Translations under genes and position numbers: made by a program | The notes under the pieces: generated by a model | What the model saw: only the letters and a program-made list of their open reading frames with translations | Databases searched by the model: none | What the model was told of the DNA's origin: nothing | Source of the DNA: Paraperibacillus esterisolvens | Lineage (GTDB): Bacteria; Bacillota; Bacilli; Bacillales; DSM-1321 | DNA: 64,000 bases | Direction of reading: 5' to 3' | Assembly (NCBI RefSeq): GCF_046237625.1 | Contig: NZ_CP143545.1 | Location: forward strand, 2,418,001-2,482,000 | Shown: positions 8,725 through 17,116 of the stretch, piece by piece | Numbering within the stretch: the stretch's first letter is position 1 | Layout: the number at the start of each line of letters is the position of its first letter

Positions 8725-8789
8725 GAAGTTGTTGAAAATGATTTTGACTTGCCGCGACAAAAGGATAAAGGGATTGTGAGGTGATTTTT

Positions 8790-8888
8790 GTGGGTGGAAA
8801 CGGAAGCGGATACGGAAGCGGATTTGCGTTAATCGTTGTTTTATTCATTCTCCTGGTTATCGTGGGAGCTGCGTTTGTAGGTTACTAA
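8790..8888 (+). CDS. YjcZ-type sporulation peptide, second copy
   Basis: The 32-residue peptide repeats the signature of the preceding gene: a short Gly/Ser/Tyr N-terminus, then GSGFALIVVLFILLVIVGA and a GY end. The start is GTG at 8790, supported by GTGAGGTGA 5 bases upstream. A GTG at 8781 in the same frame is less likely because it overlaps that site. The hydrophobic core is almost identical to its neighbour, so the pair arose by tandem duplication. A plus-strand terminator follows. Confidence 0.82.
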   Translation: MGGNGSGYGSGFALIVVLFILLVIVGAAFVGY

Positions 8889-8911
8889 TAACTTGTATCC
8901 TGAATGAAACG

Positions 8912-8943
8912 AAGGACAGACGATTCAAAGTCTGTCCTTTTTC
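8912..8943 (+). terminator. Terminator after the yjcZ-type pair
   Basis: A perfect 10-bp stem (AAGGACAGAC/GTCTGTCCTT, 8-nt loop) runs into a T tract. Confidence 0.85.
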
Positions 8944-8956
8944 ATGATTATCCATA

Positions 8957-9421
8957 TCAAAAGGTTTCTCCCCAATAATTTTTGATGCATTGACCGATGA
9001 TAGGCCGGTCCGCCGGGTTCAGGTTGCCGGGCAATTTTTCCGGCCTGAAGAACTGAAGCTGAGATACTTCTTCCCTGCCGGCATCAAGCTTTCCATCATA
9101 ATCGGTACATATATAAGCAGCAATTACATTAAAGACTTCATCGCCATTTGGGTACTTATAATAAAAATCCTTTCCTGAGAATAAAGAAAGCAATCGCAGT
9201 TCTTTGGCAACCAAGCCGGTTTCTTCATAAAGCTCCCTTGCTGCTGTCTCTTCAAAACTTTCACCAGGCTCCATCGAGCCGCCTGCAAGGCCCCAGCTAA
9301 AATTATCTGTCCTTAGCTGCAGGAGAAGACCTTTTTCCTCATGTATAAGCAGGACCGCCGCACCTGCCATGACGATCGGCCGGGTGCCGATCGCTTTCCT
9401 TAGATCCATGATATACCCCAT
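8957..9421 (-). CDS. Nudix hydrolase
   Basis: The 154-residue enzyme has a complete Nudix box at 48-70: G48, five residues, E54, seven residues, then R62-E63, E66-E67 and G69. This family cleaves nucleoside diphosphates linked to another moiety, using Mg bound by the box glutamates. The substrate cannot be told from sequence. Layout (MAGAAVLLIHEEKGLLLQLR before the box) resembles the ADP-ribose/MutT-like group in Bacillus. AGGAGG sits 7 bases before the start. Downstream of the RsbR-like gene with a 45-base gap, so possibly co-transcribed. Confidence 0.9.
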   Translation of the reverse strand: MGYIMDLRKAIGTRPIVMAGAAVLLIHEEKGLLLQLRTDNFSWGLAGGSMEPGESFEETAARELYEETGLVAKELRLLSLFSGKDFYYKYPNGDEVFNVIAAYICTDYDGKLDAGREEVSQLQFFRPEKLPGNLNPADRPIIGQCIKNYWGETF

Positions 9422-9465
9422 CTTTTTCCTCCTGTTAAAAAGCTCCTGAATCTGATAAAGGGATG

Positions 9466-10305
9466 TCAGCTTCTCAGGGTGAACCCTATTTCTGACAGGG
9501 CCTGCTTCATATTTGCCCTGGTCTGGATGCGGTCAAACCGAAGGCCGAGACTTACAATCGTCTGTGCGATTTCCGGCCTGATGCCTGTCAGATAAGTTTG
9601 CACGCCTGTTAATTCCAATGCATTAATAATATGGAACAGCTGGTCAGCGACCATCGTATCAATGATCGGCACTCCCGATACATCGAGGATAAGGTATGAG
9701 AGCTGGAGCTTGGAGCTTTCTGTCAGCGCAATTTCCATGATCATTTTAGCCCGCTCTGTGTCAACAGAACCCACAAGCGGGATAATGGCCGTTTTTTCGG
9801 CTATAGGGACTACAGGCACAGAAAGTTCTTCAAGCGCAGAATAGGCTATTTTCATCAGCCGGTTCGTATGTTCCTCATATATATGGCCCAAAGAGGCTCC
9901 AATCCTGTCGATGAGGGGATCGATAATTTTTGTGACATCGAGCATCGTAATGCCTGCCAATTGCCGCTTCTCCAATTCATCTGTAAATAAATCCCACAGG
10001 ACTGTTCTATAGGAGCTCACTATCCTCAGCGCCTCGCTTAAAGTCAGTCCAGAGTTTATGGAAATGCTGCCGGCAGCCTTACTCCATTCTTCCACTTTGC
10101 GGCGGATTGACTCTTGATCTTCCGTATATAGAGCTTCACCGAAGTACTCAAAAACCTGGGCCCTATAGCTGACATGCTGCGTGGATTTAAGTTTCTTTTC
10201 AATATGGTCTTCTTCCGTTCCATTTCTGATTTCATAAACTGCGCTTGCCAGAGCCAGGGAATTTTCTGTAATCTTCTCTCCCATATAACGTAATTCGTGC
10301 TTCAT
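9466..10305 (-). CDS. RsbR-type stressosome protein (STAS domain)
   Basis: The 279-residue protein has an N-terminal helical sensor region (about 1-150) and a C-terminal STAS domain (about 160-275) beginning VVPIAEKTAIIPLVGSVDTE. RsbR paralogues form the stressosome core with RsbS and signal to sigma-B through RsbT. The STAS domain keeps the threonine-containing segment DVSGVPIIDTM, which matches one of the sites phosphorylated by RsbT in known paralogues. No rsbS or rsbT is adjacent, as is usual for dispersed paralogues. A second, degenerate copy lies at 29074-29864. Which environmental cue it senses is unknown. Confidence 0.88.
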   Translation of the reverse strand: MKHELRYMGEKITENSLALASAVYEIRNGTEEDHIEKKLKSTQHVSYRAQVFEYFGEALYTEDQESIRRKVEEWSKAAGSISINSGLTLSEALRIVSSYRTVLWDLFTDELEKRQLAGITMLDVTKIIDPLIDRIGASLGHIYEEHTNRLMKIAYSALEELSVPVVPIAEKTAIIPLVGSVDTERAKMIMEIALTESSKLQLSYLILDVSGVPIIDTMVADQLFHIINALELTGVQTYLTGIRPEIAQTIVSLGLRFDRIQTRANMKQALSEIGFTLRS

Positions 10306-10407
10306 AAACGGATTCTATCTCCTTTTTAATGGACGAAATAAAGACAAGCTTAGCGTCCTATATTTTACATTTTTCAGACCTGTTGTCTAAATACCTTTAG
10401 ACGCATA

Positions 10408-11016
10408 TTATCCTTTTCCCTTCTTTTTTATCAGGATTAAGATAACCAAAATAAACAGGGCAGCCAAAATCAGATAAATAAAATTAGCAAAAACATCAAA
10501 GTATCCAGCTATATCTCTCCAGGAAGAACCGAATGCCGCCCCAAGATTGACCAGGACCGTATTCCATATCAAGGTTCCTCCGGCTGTCAGGATAAAAAAG
10601 AACGTTATATTCATTTTAGTCATGCCTGCAGGTATGGAAATCAAACTTCTTATCAAGGGGATCAGCCTGCCGAAAAACACCGTCCAGCCGCCATATTTAT
10701 TGAATAAGTCGTCTGCCTTTTCAATGTCTGCTCCTTTCAGCCGCAGATAATGCCCCTTCTTTTTTATCAGTCGTTTGATTCCATCAAGCCCGAGCTTGCG
10801 CCCGATTCCATACAGGACGGCTGCACCGCCTGTTGAACCAAGGGTCGAGGCGATAACCACTCCTGTTTTAGTCAAATCGGATGTAGTAGTCATGAATCCG
10901 CCGAAAGTAAGGATAATTTCGGAAGGTATGGGCGGAAATATATTTTCCAGGGCTATCAGCAGGAAAATACCGAGATACCCGAATCTGTCCATAAATTCTG
11001 TTATAATATGTTCCAT
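10408..11016 (-). CDS. DedA family membrane protein
   Basis: The 202-residue polytopic protein has both hallmarks of the DedA/VTT family: ENIFPPIPSE near the N-terminus, and FFGRLIPLIRSLISIPAG mid-protein with the conserved GR..P..R. Members are lipid scramblases or transporters needed for membrane homeostasis; some carry undecaprenyl phosphate or phosphatidylethanolamine. The specific lipid cannot be assigned. The C-terminal helix ends in a Lys-rich tail. GGAGG is 5 bases before the ATG. Confidence 0.9.
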   Translation of the reverse strand: MEHIITEFMDRFGYLGIFLLIALENIFPPIPSEIILTFGGFMTTTSDLTKTGVVIASTLGSTGGAAVLYGIGRKLGLDGIKRLIKKKGHYLRLKGADIEKADDLFNKYGGWTVFFGRLIPLIRSLISIPAGMTKMNITFFFILTAGGTLIWNTVLVNLGAAFGSSWRDIAGYFDVFANFIYLILAALFILVILILIKKKGKG

Positions 11017-11138
11017 TGGTACCTCCGGTTATTTTTTCCCCTTTAAATAAAGATGCGGGTTTCTATTCAGTAAAAATGTTTATGTATATTCAGATATGAT
11101 GCAAAAACCAATAAAAAATAGCAGGGGCTGGGTGAAAG

Positions 11139-12011
11139 ATGGATTCAATCACACATACCCTCTTTGGTGCCGGCATATATAAGGCCATCAGCAAAGAGGG
11201 AATGACCAAAAAAGAAAAATACGCATATCTATTCACGGCCCTTGGCGCAAGCCAGGCTCCCGACAGTGATATTATCTCTCAGCTATGGGATACAGAAGGC
11301 CTCTACCAGATGTGGCACAGGGGCATTACACACTCCCTTGTCCTCGTTCCGGTTTGGGCTTTGGTATTTTATTTAGCTGCCCGGTTCATTTTCAAGGTTA
11401 ATAGCCCAAAAATATACTTTCTGGGATTGCTGGGTGTTTTCATACATGACACCAGCGATGTATTTAATGCATGGGGCACGGGATATCTTGAACCCTTTAC
11501 CGATATTAGGCTCACATTCGGCACCATATCCATTGTCGATTTTGTCATTTGGGCTATATTTTTAATCTGTTTTATTATATCCAGAACCAGTGCCGGGCTG
11601 AAGGAGCAGACGATCTTTAAACTGGGATGGCTGGTTATCATCCTGCACGTAACAATCCAGTCAGCTCAGGGAATCTATCTGTATAATCAATACAAAAGTG
11701 GATATGACCAGGTTGCTCTTTCAGCTGAGTTTGTCCCCTGGCAGTTTACCATCATTGCGAAGAGCGGCAATACGGTGGATATAATGAAGGATTCCACTCT
11801 GACAGAGCCCTCTCACCTCTATAAGCTTACTTCAAATGGAACAAAGTCGGATCTCAAGGTTTTATTCAAGAATAATCCAAAGGCTGAGACCCTCTACCGG
11901 TGGGCGCCTTTTGTGGTCATTGAAAAATCCGGCCGCAAGGTAGGGGTTTATGACCCGAGATTTTATCGAAATGGTGAATCTTTCCTTTATGAATATATAG
12001 AACTGCACTAA
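11139..12011 (+). CDS. Membrane-bound metal-dependent hydrolase (YfhP/DUF457 type)
   Basis: The 290-residue protein starts with MDSITHTLFGAGIYKA, the usual N-terminal Asp/His pattern of the family, followed by SQAPDSDI and HRGITHSLVL. Together these give the histidine and aspartate ligands expected for a metal site facing the membrane. Four or so hydrophobic segments occupy the middle. The C-terminal 100 residues look soluble and extracytoplasmic. Annotated relatives include B. subtilis YfhP, a regulator of unknown mechanism. The true substrate is not known. A terminator follows at 12082. Confidence 0.85.
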   Translation: MDSITHTLFGAGIYKAISKEGMTKKEKYAYLFTALGASQAPDSDIISQLWDTEGLYQMWHRGITHSLVLVPVWALVFYLAARFIFKVNSPKIYFLGLLGVFIHDTSDVFNAWGTGYLEPFTDIRLTFGTISIVDFVIWAIFLICFIISRTSAGLKEQTIFKLGWLVIILHVTIQSAQGIYLYNQYKSGYDQVALSAEFVPWQFTIIAKSGNTVDIMKDSTLTEPSHLYKLTSNGTKSDLKVLFKNNPKAETLYRWAPFVVIEKSGRKVGVYDPRFYRNGESFLYEYIELH

Positions 12012-12081
12012 AAGGTTAGTATAACAGGATTGTTCAAAAAAAGCTTGAACGGCAATAAGTTAAAAAAACTTTCATCAATAT

Positions 12082-12114
12082 AAAGAAGCCGGAGTTCGGG
12101 ACTCCGGCTTCTTT
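12082..12114. terminator. Bidirectional terminator between YfhP-like gene and csp
   Basis: A perfect 14-bp stem (AAAGAAGCCGGAGT and its complement, 5-nt loop) sits between two convergent genes. T residues lie on both outer sides. Confidence 0.85.
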
Positions 12115-12200
12115 GAGGTTTGAGCTATGGCGAAACAGCCCCGCCAAATCTTTTTTATATGGAATACAAAACAGGCGTATTCAGCCTGGAAAAGACTTAC

Positions 12201-12401
12201 TCAGGCTTTCTCGACATTTGCAGCCTGCGGTCCGCGCTGGCCTTCCTCTACGTCAAAAGTCACTTCCTGGCCTTCATCCAAGGACTTATAGCCTTCTCCT
12301 TGAATAGCTGAAAAATGCACGAATACATCTTCCCCGCCCTCACGCTCAATGAATCCAAATCCTTTTTCACTGTTAAACCATTTTACTTTACCGCGTTCCA
12401 T
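12201..12401 (-). CDS. Cold-shock protein (CspA family)
   Basis: The 66-residue single cold-shock domain has RNP1 (KGFGFIE, 13-19) and RNP2 (VFVHF, 26-30). It binds single-stranded nucleic acid and acts as an RNA chaperone or antiterminator during cold and stationary phase. The sequence is close to the major B. subtilis Csp proteins, differing at the start (MERGKVKWFNSEKG). TAGGAGGAAG precedes the ATG. The leader of more than 50 nt is typical of csp mRNAs. Confidence 0.95.
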   Translation of the reverse strand: MERGKVKWFNSEKGFGFIEREGGEDVFVHFSAIQGEGYKSLDEGQEVTFDVEEGQRGPQAANVEKA

Positions 12402-12455
12402 TTTTTACTTCCTCCTAGCAACACTTATAAATATTTGCAATTAACTTGCCTATGT

Positions 12456-12484
12456 ATTATATCCAGTAACATCCATCTTTAAAC
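12456..12484 (-). promoter_or_regulatory. Candidate promoter of the cold-shock gene
   Basis: The minus strand reads GTTTAA, 14 bases, GGATAT, close to a sigma-B promoter (GTTTAA/GGGTAT). The same place contains TATAAT, which would serve sigma-A with a poor -35 (TTTAAA, 16-base spacer). The two readings overlap and cannot be separated by eye. Confidence 0.35.
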
Positions 12485-12752
12485 GCGAGCATGTCCAATT
12501 TTCAAAATTTCCTATTCCAGCATCTATCAATGCCGTAAGGGGTATGAAATGCAGCTATTAGTTAACACTTTTAAAAAGGCAGCATTGGCGTACTTCATGC
12601 AATCTTTCCATGACCTCCCATTTGCCAGTTCTTGATCGTAAATTGAATTTCCGTACCTTTCGCTCCAATGCTTGTTTAATAATTTAATTTCGCTGCAACT
12701 AATTTTTAGTAACAAGCTTTTAGAAAAGATCCTTTTAAAGGGGGAATGAGAG

Positions 12753-13190
12753 ATGAAATTTATGTCCGCTCTTCTTGTTAAGTTTATTATTTCAGCTGCA
12801 GCTTTCACCATTGGATTAGACTTGTTTTTTGATGCTTCCTTCACAGAGATTCTTGCCTTCAGTTTCTTCAATGTAGTATTTACCTATATCCTGGCTGACA
12901 GGATCGTTCTATCCAGAGTGGGCAATTGGAATACTTTGCTGCTCGAGTTTTCCCTATCCTATCTGCTGGTATGGGTGTTCGGAAGTGTATTGCTTCACAG
13001 TTACCTCCAGGTTGCCTGGGGGAGTTTTATATCCGCAGGCATCATCACCGCCGGGGAAGTACTCGTCCATAAATTCTTTTACAGTCCTGTTTATCTAAAG
13101 CAGATGAAGCCTGAAACTCAGCCATCCATAAACCGCGGTCTTCTTTATGGAACGGAATTCTCGGATGAACTCGATCCTGGAGATAAGTAA
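12753..13190 (+). CDS. YndM family membrane protein (DUF2512)
   Basis: The 145-residue protein has four predicted membrane helices and a short hydrophilic tail (QPSINRGLLYGTEFSDELDPGDK). The N-terminus MKFMSALLVKFIISAAAFTI and the pattern FFDASFTEILAFSFFNVVFTYILAD are characteristic of the YndM/DUF2512 family, found in spore formers. Function is unknown. AAAGGGGGAATGAG lies before the ATG. An open frame on the opposite strand here has no supporting signals and was set aside. Confidence 0.85.
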   Translation: MKFMSALLVKFIISAAAFTIGLDLFFDASFTEILAFSFFNVVFTYILADRIVLSRVGNWNTLLLEFSLSYLLVWVFGSVLLHSYLQVAWGSFISAGIITAGEVLVHKFFYSPVYLKQMKPETQPSINRGLLYGTEFSDELDPGDK

Positions 13191-13288
13191 TAACACATTA
13201 ATTAAAAAGGCAAGGTTTAGCAAGTATATACAAAAGGAATTAATGCAGAATAAGGTAGACACTAAAAAAGTGAAAGGCGGTATACACA

Positions 13289-13924
13289 ATGGCTACAGTA
13301 CTTTATATTTCTGCACACCCGCATGATGAAACACAATCTTATAGTATGGCAGCAGGAAAGGCATTTATTGATGCTTACCGGAACTCGCACCCGGAAGATG
13401 AAGTCGTAATTATGGACCTATACAAAGAACATATCCCGCAGCTGGATACAGACGTATTCAGCGGATGGGGCAAGCTCCGCTCCGGCTCTTCCTATGAACA
13501 GCTTACTGACGAGGAAAAATCCAAGGTGGGAAGGCTGTCCGAGCTGGTGGATCAATTTGTTGCCGCTGATAAATATGTCTTTGTCACACCTCTCTGGAAC
13601 TTTTCATTCCCTCCAGTTATGAAGGCCTATATCGATTCTATTTGTGTGGCCGGGAAAACATTCAAATACACGGAACAAGGCCCTGTCGGCCTCCTTACAG
13701 ATAAAAAAGCCCTCCACATTCAGGCAAGAGGCGGCGTATATTCAGAAGGACCGGCAGCCTCTTCTGAGATGGGGCACCGTTATCTGGCCCTCATCATGGA
13801 ATTCTTTGGTGTCCCATCCTTTGATGGCGTGTTCATTGAAGGTCATAACCAGTATCCTGACCGTGCGGCGGAAATTAAGGAAAAAGGTATTGAGGAAGCG
13901 AAGGAAAAGGCAGCTTCTTTTTAA
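13289..13924 (+). CDS. azoR: FMN-dependent NADH-azoreductase
   Basis: The 211-residue flavodoxin-fold enzyme belongs to the AzoR/AcpD family. Features are the N-terminal VLYISAHPHDETQSYSM phosphate-binding region, the conserved PLWNFSFPPVMKAYID segment that holds the FMN ring, and QARGGVYSEGP in the dimer interface. It reduces quinones and azo compounds with NADH and is usually a defence against electrophilic quinones. GAAAGGCGG precedes the start. The gene stands alone between YndM and a strong terminator. Confidence 0.93.
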   Translation: MATVLYISAHPHDETQSYSMAAGKAFIDAYRNSHPEDEVVIMDLYKEHIPQLDTDVFSGWGKLRSGSSYEQLTDEEKSKVGRLSELVDQFVAADKYVFVTPLWNFSFPPVMKAYIDSICVAGKTFKYTEQGPVGLLTDKKALHIQARGGVYSEGPAASSEMGHRYLALIMEFFGVPSFDGVFIEGHNQYPDRAAEIKEKGIEEAKEKAASF

Positions 13925-13964
13925 ACATCTAGCTATGTTAAATAATACTGTTGATCAAGACCAT

Positions 13965-13998
13965 AAAACAAGGACCCAACTAGTGGGTCCTTGTTTTT
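13965..13998 (+). terminator. Terminator after azoR
   Basis: A 14-bp perfect stem (AAAACAAGGACCCA/TGGGTCCTTGTTTT) with a 5-nt loop and T-rich 3' arm. Confidence 0.88.
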
Positions 13999-13999
13999 G

Positions 14000-15120
14000 A
14001 AGATAAGCACCAGTCCTTTTTATAAGAAAATGTTACCGTTTCTTAATGTTGATTAATTTCTAAAATAATTTCATCAAAATAATTGCCATCAATATATACC
14101 CTTAACTTCCATAATCCTGCTACTCTGAACTAAAGAGTCCGTTTTGATAACATCATGAGGGACTTATTTTTAATCTTTAAAGTGTATTGGGTTTATGACT
14201 TTTACTTCTCCTCGTTTAAGGCTTTTACATCCTACTTTTTGTATGATATGTCTTCGGTTCCCCCAAAATGCCATATTCACTTTTGTCTATTTTCAGTAAT
14301 ATTTTTAGAAACAATAATTCCAATACTGCCTGCTTTCCGAACATTCCGCAGTATTTATTAGCAAATTCCGAGTCTTATCACCCCATTTCTCTTCTTTTAT
14401 TGTTTCCTAAGAGTTACAAGCTGCAATAGCCAAAAAATGCTACTCAAAAGGAAACACCAGTAAAGTTTTTCTCAAAAAACATACCCTTTTTGAATTTTTG
14501 TATTGTCTTAGTACTTGGTTCCTTTAACTTTCCTGCCCTGTTTAATTGATTCAGACTTATGAAACTCCGAATGTTGTTAACTTGAATTTATTATAGGTGG
14601 AAACTGGAAACAGACAGCTGTGAACTATCATCTTACCAATAGTTGTAGAGTCGTTTAGGCAGTTGGCCCCCTCTACTATGTTAAATAAAGAAAAGAGTGC
14701 TGTGTTTTTCCACAGTAATTTTGGGTTCAGCAAATTGGGTTTTTCCTGATACAAATTTCTTCATGACATTGCCTGAAAAATAGTCCATATTTCCATTAGG
14801 GTTTACCAACCGTACACTGAAGTGAGTTTTTTAGGTCAAGCAGAACCTGTTTTACAATGAAATGCCTAATTTTTAAAGTTTTATATATAAGTGATTGGTC
14901 CCATCCTATTAAACTTTTCATATGTCTTTAGAATGGTTTTCGAAAAATTGAAAGGGTTTACAAAGTGATGTATGGAAAATTGTGAAGGCATCGAGGAGAA
15001 AGGAGGATTAGTGCTTCCTGATAATAAGGTTTCAGGCTGGTAATAAGCGCAGCAAATTCACATGATCTAGAACTTACTGATTTTCAGGTACACACCTCAA
15101 AATAATCATCACAACCATTA
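14000..15120. other. Gene-poor AT-rich stretch
   Basis: About 1.1 kb has no frame with a convincing ribosome binding site or recognisable protein. Two short frames (14155-14361 plus, 14557-14754 minus) look accidental. TGTTTCCT at 14401 is mirrored by AGGAAACA at 14449, and GTAGAG/CTCTAC arms flank about 14645-14676. Near the right end AAAGGAGG at about 15000 precedes only a ten-codon frame. The stretch could be a decayed gene or element; nothing more can be supported. Confidence 0.5.
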
Positions 15121-15135
15121 AAGGAGGCATATGGG

Positions 15136-16455
15136 ATGAAAACAATTGGAAAGCCGTTAAGAACACTGATGTTACTTGTTTTCGCATTAGTTTTGACTCT
15201 ATCCTTCAGTTCCGGGGCACTTGCAAAACCTTCAAAGACAAAATCAACAAGCTATCGTACGGTGACAGAAATTCATGACTGGGGTGCAGCAGTTACAAAG
15301 GTGATTGTGGATCTAGGCAGACCCGTACCCAAAGATTCAGTAACAAGTGCTACCTTCAAAGTACATGTTTCCAGGTCAGACTATAGGCTGGCAAAGCCTT
15401 TAATAGAAGAAGGTTACCGCAAAGTCACAAAAGCATATGTTTCGGACCAAAATGGAAAACCTGTTTCCAAAGGAAAATATGCAGCTTTGGAAATGGAAAT
15501 TGGGCCTGCTGTTTCATTAGGTTCACCGCTCAATTATTATAACGGATCGAATGTATGGATTGACTGCGATTACACCATTACCCTGGTAAAAGATATCGTT
15601 ACCAAGTCAGGAACTTTTTCAGGATTAGTTGTCACAAAGTTTGATGGCGGAACTCGAGAAATAGTAGACGATTTCACCAAGGGTGAGTTCTCAAACGAAA
15701 ATACCAAACTGACATATGCAGACTTTGCACCACCCAAAGACAAGGGAAAGAATCCATTAATTATCTGGCTGCATGGCGGCGGTGAGGGCGGCACAGATGC
15801 AACAATTCCCCTTTCTGCCAATAAAGCGGTAAACCTTGCGACCAAAGAAATTCAATCCCATTTTAATGGAGCTTACGTACTAGTGCCCCAGACCCCAACC
15901 CGATGGATGGACGGCTTCACGGGGAGAGCAGATGGGACTTCCATCTATGAAAAAGCACTCATGGCGCTAATAAAAGATTATGTTTCCAAGAATCGTGACA
16001 TTGATCCAAACAGAATTTATATCGGCGGAGCATCGAACGGCGGATATATGACCATGCTTATGATCCGGGACTATCCTGGATACTTTGCGGCTGCATTTCC
16101 TGTTTGTGAAGGATTAAATGATACTTTAATAACCGATGCAGATATCATGAAAATGATGAAAACACCAACCTGGTTTGTAACTGCCAAAACAGACACCACA
16201 TTGCCTCCGGAAATCAATACTGTTCCGACTTATAAACGCTTGATCAAGGCTGGTGCAGAAAATGTTCACTTATCGTTATTTGATAATGTCCATGATACTA
16301 CCGGCTTATATAAAAACGCTGACGGTACACCTTATGAATACAATGGACATTGGTCGTGGATTTACGTATACAATAACGAACCTAAGGCAGTAATCAATGG
16401 CAGCACAACAACAATTATGGAATGGATGTCTGCTCAGTCTTTGAGGAATAAATAA
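15136..16455 (+). CDS. Secreted alpha/beta-hydrolase esterase / predicted peptidase (COG4099-like)
   Basis: The 439-residue secreted protein has a clear signal peptide (positive start, hydrophobic core LMLLVFALVLTLSF, likely cleavage after GALA). Residues about 40-190 resemble an Ig-like beta domain. The C-terminal part is an alpha/beta hydrolase with oxyanion segment WLHGGGEGG, nucleophile S300 in GGASNGGY, and candidate acid and base in TAKTDTT and DNVHDTT. This layout matches secreted esterases and predicted peptidases related to PHB-depolymerase-like enzymes. Substrate unknown. Good AAAGGAGG start site and own terminator: a single-gene unit. Confidence 0.82.
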   Translation: MKTIGKPLRTLMLLVFALVLTLSFSSGALAKPSKTKSTSYRTVTEIHDWGAAVTKVIVDLGRPVPKDSVTSATFKVHVSRSDYRLAKPLIEEGYRKVTKAYVSDQNGKPVSKGKYAALEMEIGPAVSLGSPLNYYNGSNVWIDCDYTITLVKDIVTKSGTFSGLVVTKFDGGTREIVDDFTKGEFSNENTKLTYADFAPPKDKGKNPLIIWLHGGGEGGTDATIPLSANKAVNLATKEIQSHFNGAYVLVPQTPTRWMDGFTGRADGTSIYEKALMALIKDYVSKNRDIDPNRIYIGGASNGGYMTMLMIRDYPGYFAAAFPVCEGLNDTLITDADIMKMMKTPTWFVTAKTDTTLPPEINTVPTYKRLIKAGAENVHLSLFDNVHDTTGLYKNADGTPYEYNGHWSWIYVYNNEPKAVINGSTTTIMEWMSAQSLRNK

Positions 16456-16521
16456 TAGATTTTTAAAGTACTTTTGTTATGGTATGCAGGGAATCCTGAT
16501 GACATAGCTAAATCCCGAAGG

Positions 16522-16550
16522 AAGGACACTATTAATCGGTGTCCTTTTTT
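16522..16550 (+). terminator. Terminator after the secreted esterase
   Basis: An 8-bp stem AAGGACAC/GTGTCCTT with a 9-nt loop is followed by a run of T residues. Confidence 0.8.
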
Positions 16551-16559
16551 CAGGTTTGA

Positions 16560-17079
16560 GTTCGTTTCTACCCTTTAGTGGTAAATGACAAGTTTTTCTT
16601 GGTGCTCAATAACTTGAGTACCTTTCTTAATAGTTGCTATCCATTTTCATTCAATTTCCCGCTAAATAATAACCGTCCATCATTGCAGGACCTAAGTAAT
16701 AAGAATGTAAATAGGGTTGTCATCGTAATAGAGTTGATTAATCAAGGCACAAGGTATAAAGCAGATTGTTAATTGAGAAATGATATTGCTGAAAACAGAA
16801 ACAGTTAATAATTTACGATTTAAGAAAGAGTTATCTATGATCGAGCCATTTTCCATTATATTCTCTCTTGGGATTAGCATTCCGTTATCAAGGCTTAACA
16901 AATTACAGTGGTCGTAGCCTAATGATGCAAATGTTTGCGTCACCGCTCAAAAAAAGCTGGCCGCAAAAGGCTCAGCAGTATGGGATTTATAATGCCGGCC
17001 CACATGTTGGTCAGCCATCAGCATCCAAGCGGGGACCCCTGCCCCTGTCACGGCGTATGGTGGAAACAGATGAGTACAA
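16560..17079. other. Intergenic stretch without a supported gene
   Basis: This lies between two convergent transcription units. The 16560-16900 part is AT-rich and empty. From about 16935 to 17075 base composition rises sharply in GC and a plus frame (GPHVGQPSASKRGPLPLSRR) is open, but it has no ribosome binding site and matches no family I know. The GC-rich block looks like foreign or remnant sequence. Confidence 0.45.
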
Positions 17080-17111
17080 AAGAATCCCCCCTTCTAAATG
17101 CAAGGGGGGAA
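17080..17111 (-). terminator. Terminator after alkaline phosphatase gene
   Basis: On the minus strand an 8-bp stem (CCCCCCTT/AAGGGGGG, 8-nt loop) precedes ATTCTTTTG. Confidence 0.75.
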
Positions 17112-17116
17112 ATTAA

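Noticed and set aside
12527..12871. Minus-strand frame of 114 codons overlapping the YndM start
   Set aside because: No start signal and no known family. The overlapping plus-strand YndM gene is well supported. The part outside YndM (12527-12750) could still be an old remnant.
14557..14754. Minus-strand frame of 65 codons in the gene-poor stretch
   Set aside because: No ribosome binding site, biased composition and no recognisable motif.
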